Positions 7,533 through 9,312 of a DNA stretch of 9,312 nt are shown in pieces (position 1 is the first letter of the stretch; each line of letters starts with the position of its first letter). A model generated the notes under the pieces. That model saw only the letters and a list, made by a program, of their open reading frames with translations. It had not been told where the DNA came from and did no database searches. The DNA is from Verrucomicrobiia bacterium (GTDB lineage Bacteria; Verrucomicrobiota; Verrucomicrobiia; CAIQCK01), in contig JAOACV010000051.1 of the NCBI GenBank assembly GCA_026417675.1, positions 1 to 9,312 on the forward strand, given 5' to 3'. The position numbers and the translations under genes were made by a program.

Positions 7533-8413
7533 CGGGCTGGTGGCGGCGGCGCTCGTTGCGCGTGCGCTTGGCGTCGTGGTTGGCGGCCGCCGGCGTCGCG
7601 ATCTGGGTGCTGTGCCTGAGGGCGGCGCTGGTGTTCGAGGTGTGGCGGCCCACTGACCGCGCCGAGGTGATCGAGGTGCTGGCCATTGGTCTGCCGGGTG
7701 CGGCAGTGTTGTTTGCGTTGGCGGGTTATTTCGTGGCCGGCCGGCTTTTGGCGCCGGTGCAACAGATGGTCGAGCGGGCGCGCCGGCTTTCAGCCGAGTC
7801 CCTGAGCGAACGCCTGCCGGTCGCCAATCCGCACGATGAGCTTGGCCAGTTGGCGACTGTCTTTAATGAGACGCTGCAACGCCTGGAAGACTCCTTCGCC
7901 GAATTGAAGCGCTTCACCGCCGACGCCTCCCACGAATTGCGCACGCCGCTGGCGGCCATGCGCACCGTGGGCGAAGTGGGGCTGCGTGAGGGCAATCCGG
8001 TCATCCTCTACGACGTGGTCGGCAGCATGTCGGAGGAGGTCGCGCGGATGAACCAGTTGCTCGACCGCCTGCTCCTGCTCACGCGCGCGGAGGGCGGCGC
8101 GGCGCCGGTCAAGCTGGAAACTATCCGCGTGCGCGACGCGCTGGCGGAAGTGGCGGACGCGCTTGCGCTTGTGGCGGAGGAAAGAGGTCAGTCGCTGGAG
8201 GTGTCCTGTCCGCAGGATTTGCGGGCGGTGGCGGACCCGGCCTGGCTGCGGCTGGCGCTGATGGATCTGGCCCAAAACGCCCTGCGTTACGGCCCGGCAC
8301 ACAAGCCCATCCTGCTGCGGGCCGTCGTGCGGGACGACTGGGCGCCACCTTCGGCTACCAATGGCGCACCGGGAACGGGAACGCACCGGCGACCGGTGAC
8401 GCCTCCGGCGTAA
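7529..8413 (+). pseudogene. Truncated membrane sensor histidine kinase (CusS/QseC-like), lacking the ATP-binding core
   Basis: The 294-residue product begins with a basic stretch and a first membrane helix (about 12-34), then a second (about 49-71). A HAMP domain follows (about 72-125), then a HisKA dimerisation domain with phospho-acceptor His135 in SHELRTPLAA, and finally the N-box of the HATPase domain, LMDLAQNALRYGP (244-256, Asn250). From about residue 270 the sequence becomes low-complexity and unlike a kinase (PPSATNGAPGTGTHRRP) and stops. The G1 (DxGxG), F and G2 boxes are missing, so it cannot bind ATP normally. Kinases of this family are usually about 450 residues. The loop between the two helices is only about 15 residues, where a sensor domain of around 100 or more would be expected, suggesting a second, in-frame deletion. 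The original partner was probably the regulator whose tail precedes it. The kinase-derived part ends near 8340. Confidence 0.85.
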
Positions 8414-8884
8414 CCGACCTCACGCTCTCGACCAAGTGGTGGCTTTGGCGGACGGCGAATGAAAGTTTTCGCTGCGGCTTTCGCCTCGACGGCAAACTCC
8501 CCACCGATCCCGAGGGGCGCGGGTTGGGCACCGGGCAGCCGGACTTTGGCGGAGTGCTCATTGCGATAAGGTCGTGGGAGCGCACGCATCTGGACGCCAA
8601 CATCGGCTTACACGGCCACCGGCATCGCGGCGGGCGGGACGGGCGACGATCAGTGGTTCGCCGGGCTCGCCGTGCGGCATCAACTGGGCAAACACTGGAC
8701 GCTGCTGGGAGAAACTTATGCGCTGATTCCACCGGGCGGTTCGGACGCCAACGCCACGTTTCATTTCAACGGTGGGTTGCAGTTCGGCCTGCGCGAGAGC
8801 CTCCTCTTTTCGGCCCTGGTCGGCTCCGCCGCCGGCGGCCGCTGTCTGAACCTGACGGGCTATCTCGGCTTCACTGCGAATATT
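8341..8884 (+). pseudogene. C-terminal half of an outer-membrane beta-barrel (phenol-degradation/transporter-like), frameshifted
   Basis: Read in the frame of 8341, the DNA gives GATFGYQWRTGNGNAPATG, then DLTLSTKWWLWR, FRLDGKLPT and GLGTGQPDFGGVLIA, ending HLDANIG at 8607. After one extra T (8608 or 8609) it continues in the next frame as YTATGIAAGG, GDDQWFAGLAVRHQL, WTLLGETYALIPP, FHFNGGLQF and LNLTGYLGFTA. Alternating strands, aromatic girdle residues and the PTG...GTGQPD pattern are typical of the outer-membrane 'MetA-pathway of phenol degradation / transporter' barrel family. The signal peptide and the first strands are absent, since the piece starts inside the kinase reading frame, and the normal C-terminus runs into unrelated codons. 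With no start and one frameshift it is a pseudogene. The family is inferred from remembered pattern, not a search. Confidence 0.65.
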
Positions 8885-8904
8885 GACCCGCCATCGCCAG
8901 CCGA

Positions 8905-9061
8905 GCAGCGGCGTTGTCGTTGCTCGCCGCCGCGCTAGCGGCAGTTCCGGGTGGCGGTGGGGTTGTTCGGCGCGGGAGATTTTGCGCACTCGCCGTCGAA
9001 TCTGCTGGCGACGGTGAACGGCGTTAGGGATTTAGTGTCGAGCGCGGTGGTGGGGGTGTGA
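8905..9061 (+). pseudogene. Middle and C-terminal fragments of an MFS transporter joined by an internal deletion
   Basis: The frame at 8942-9061 reads FRVAVGLFGAGDFAH (8945-8989), then SPSN, then LLATVNGVRDLVSSAVVGV and a TGA at 9059-9061. The first block matches the start of helix 7 in a family of MFS exporters (FLVAVGLFGAGDFAHTLLIL). The second matches a segment near helices 11-12 (GVLATVNGVGDFVSSIVVG). About 130-150 residues that should lie between them are absent. Just upstream, in a different frame, 8911-8949 reads ALSLLAAALAAVP, which could be the preceding linker and would imply another frameshift. The terminal helix is also missing. The fragments come from the same type of protein as the N-terminal piece near 7392. 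Confidence 0.6.
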
Positions 9062-9198
9062 TATTGGATTTTCTGTGCATCCATCCCTCCTGCGATGGCG
9101 ACAGGCGCGAGTCACGGTTGCTAACGTGATTGGCGCTTTATCGCCACGGCTCTGAGGTGGGCCGTTTCCTCAACTCGGAGCGATTGATCGAGAAGCCG
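9062..9198 (+). other. Stretch with no recognisable gene
   Basis: Short open runs exist in more than one frame, but none has a start with a ribosome site or a recognisable motif. A small inverted repeat at 9131-9146 is listed separately. I see no promoter that I would defend. Confidence 0.5.
9131..9146. repeat. Short inverted repeat (hairpin), TGGCG-CTTTAT-CGCCA
   Basis: A perfect 5-base stem with a 6-base loop. No T-run follows, so it does not look like an intrinsic terminator. It may be a chance structure or a protein-binding half-site pair. Confidence 0.3.
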
Positions 9199-9253
9199 AA
9201 GGAGGACGATCACGAAAACCTCCGTCGTTGCGGCCCGTTGCGTCCGACCTTAA
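9199..9253 (+). pseudogene. Dead gene start: strong Shine-Dalgarno followed by ACG and an early stop
   Basis: AAGGAGG at 9199-9205 is the best ribosome site in the window. Six bases later, where ATG would be expected, the sequence is ACG (9212-9214), followed by AAA ACC TCC GTC GTT GCG GCC, a typical beginning of a secreted or membrane protein (K-T-S-V-V-A-A). The frame stops at TAA 9251-9253 after 13 codons. This looks like the 5' end of a gene whose start codon has mutated and whose body has been deleted, in keeping with the other fragments. Chance is possible because the segment is short. Confidence 0.35.
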
Positions 9254-9262
9254 CCTGCCGCC

Positions 9263-9312
9263 ATGATCGTGCCGCCGAGCGAATCGCCCCCGCTGCTGAG
9301 CGGTCTTTACAC
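9263..9312 (+). CDS. Possible start of a gene running off the window
   Basis: An ATG at 9263 opens a frame reading MIVPPSESPPLLSGLY to the window edge, with no stop. There is no Shine-Dalgarno site directly upstream, and the piece is too short to identify. Confidence 0.18.
   Translation, partial: MIVPPSESPPLLSGLY

Noticed and set aside
8524..8886. 120-codon frame starting at an ATG inside the barrel remnant
   Set aside because: Only its start and no downstream part are used by any natural product: the beta-barrel pattern enters it from upstream in the same phase and leaves it at 8608, after which this frame is arginine-rich noise.
9164..9312. Open frame reading GRFLNSERLIEKPKEDD through the window end
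   Set aside because: There is no start codon with a ribosome site and no recognisable motif, and it conflicts with the better-supported dead gene start at 9199.
1..9312. CRISPR arrays, tRNA or rRNA genes, insertion sequences, integrase or attachment-site repeats
   Set aside because: I looked for regularly spaced repeats, tRNA-like cloverleaf sequences, transposase motifs and flanking direct repeats and found none that I can support by eye.

Overview
The window holds three regions. Positions 1-7280 are a compact defence-like operon read on the + strand: the last codons of an unidentified upstream gene, a 733-residue protein of no recognised family, and a 1650-residue DEAH-box helicase that ends in a DUF1998-type zinc domain. 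The genes overlap (ATGA at 139-142 and a 13-base overlap at 2328-2340), so they are probably transcribed and translated together. A large split-RecA helicase with a C-terminal DUF1998 module, paired with a big beta-rich partner of unknown fold, is the architecture of anti-phage or DNA-modification islands such as Druantia (DruE), DISARM (DrmA plus DrmB, as two proteins) and Dpd (DpdJ). I cannot assign a subtype from sequence alone, so gene symbols are left empty.

Positions about 7335-9061 are a row of damaged genes. In order they are: the N-terminus of a major facilitator (MFS) transporter; the last residues of an OmpR-type response regulator fused in frame to it; a histidine kinase with almost no periplasmic loop and no ATP-binding G-boxes; the C-terminal half of an outer-membrane beta-barrel with a one-base frameshift; and two more MFS pieces, one from mid-protein and one from near the C-terminus. 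Each boundary falls inside a gene, and one coincides with a short stretch both parent genes would share. This reads as serial deletion in an old efflux and two-component locus next to the island, although a chimeric assembly could look the same.

Positions 9062-9312 contain no convincing intact gene. There is what looks like a dead gene start (a strong Shine-Dalgarno site followed by ACG instead of ATG, then an early stop), a short hairpin, and a weak candidate start at 9263 that runs off the window.

The DNA is GC-rich. Sampled 60-base blocks are about 55-62% GC in the helicase operon and about 73% in the kinase region, which suggests the two parts have different histories. The MFS, kinase and barrel remnants resemble my recollection of Verrucomicrobiota-type proteins, but the taxonomic call is a low-confidence inference.
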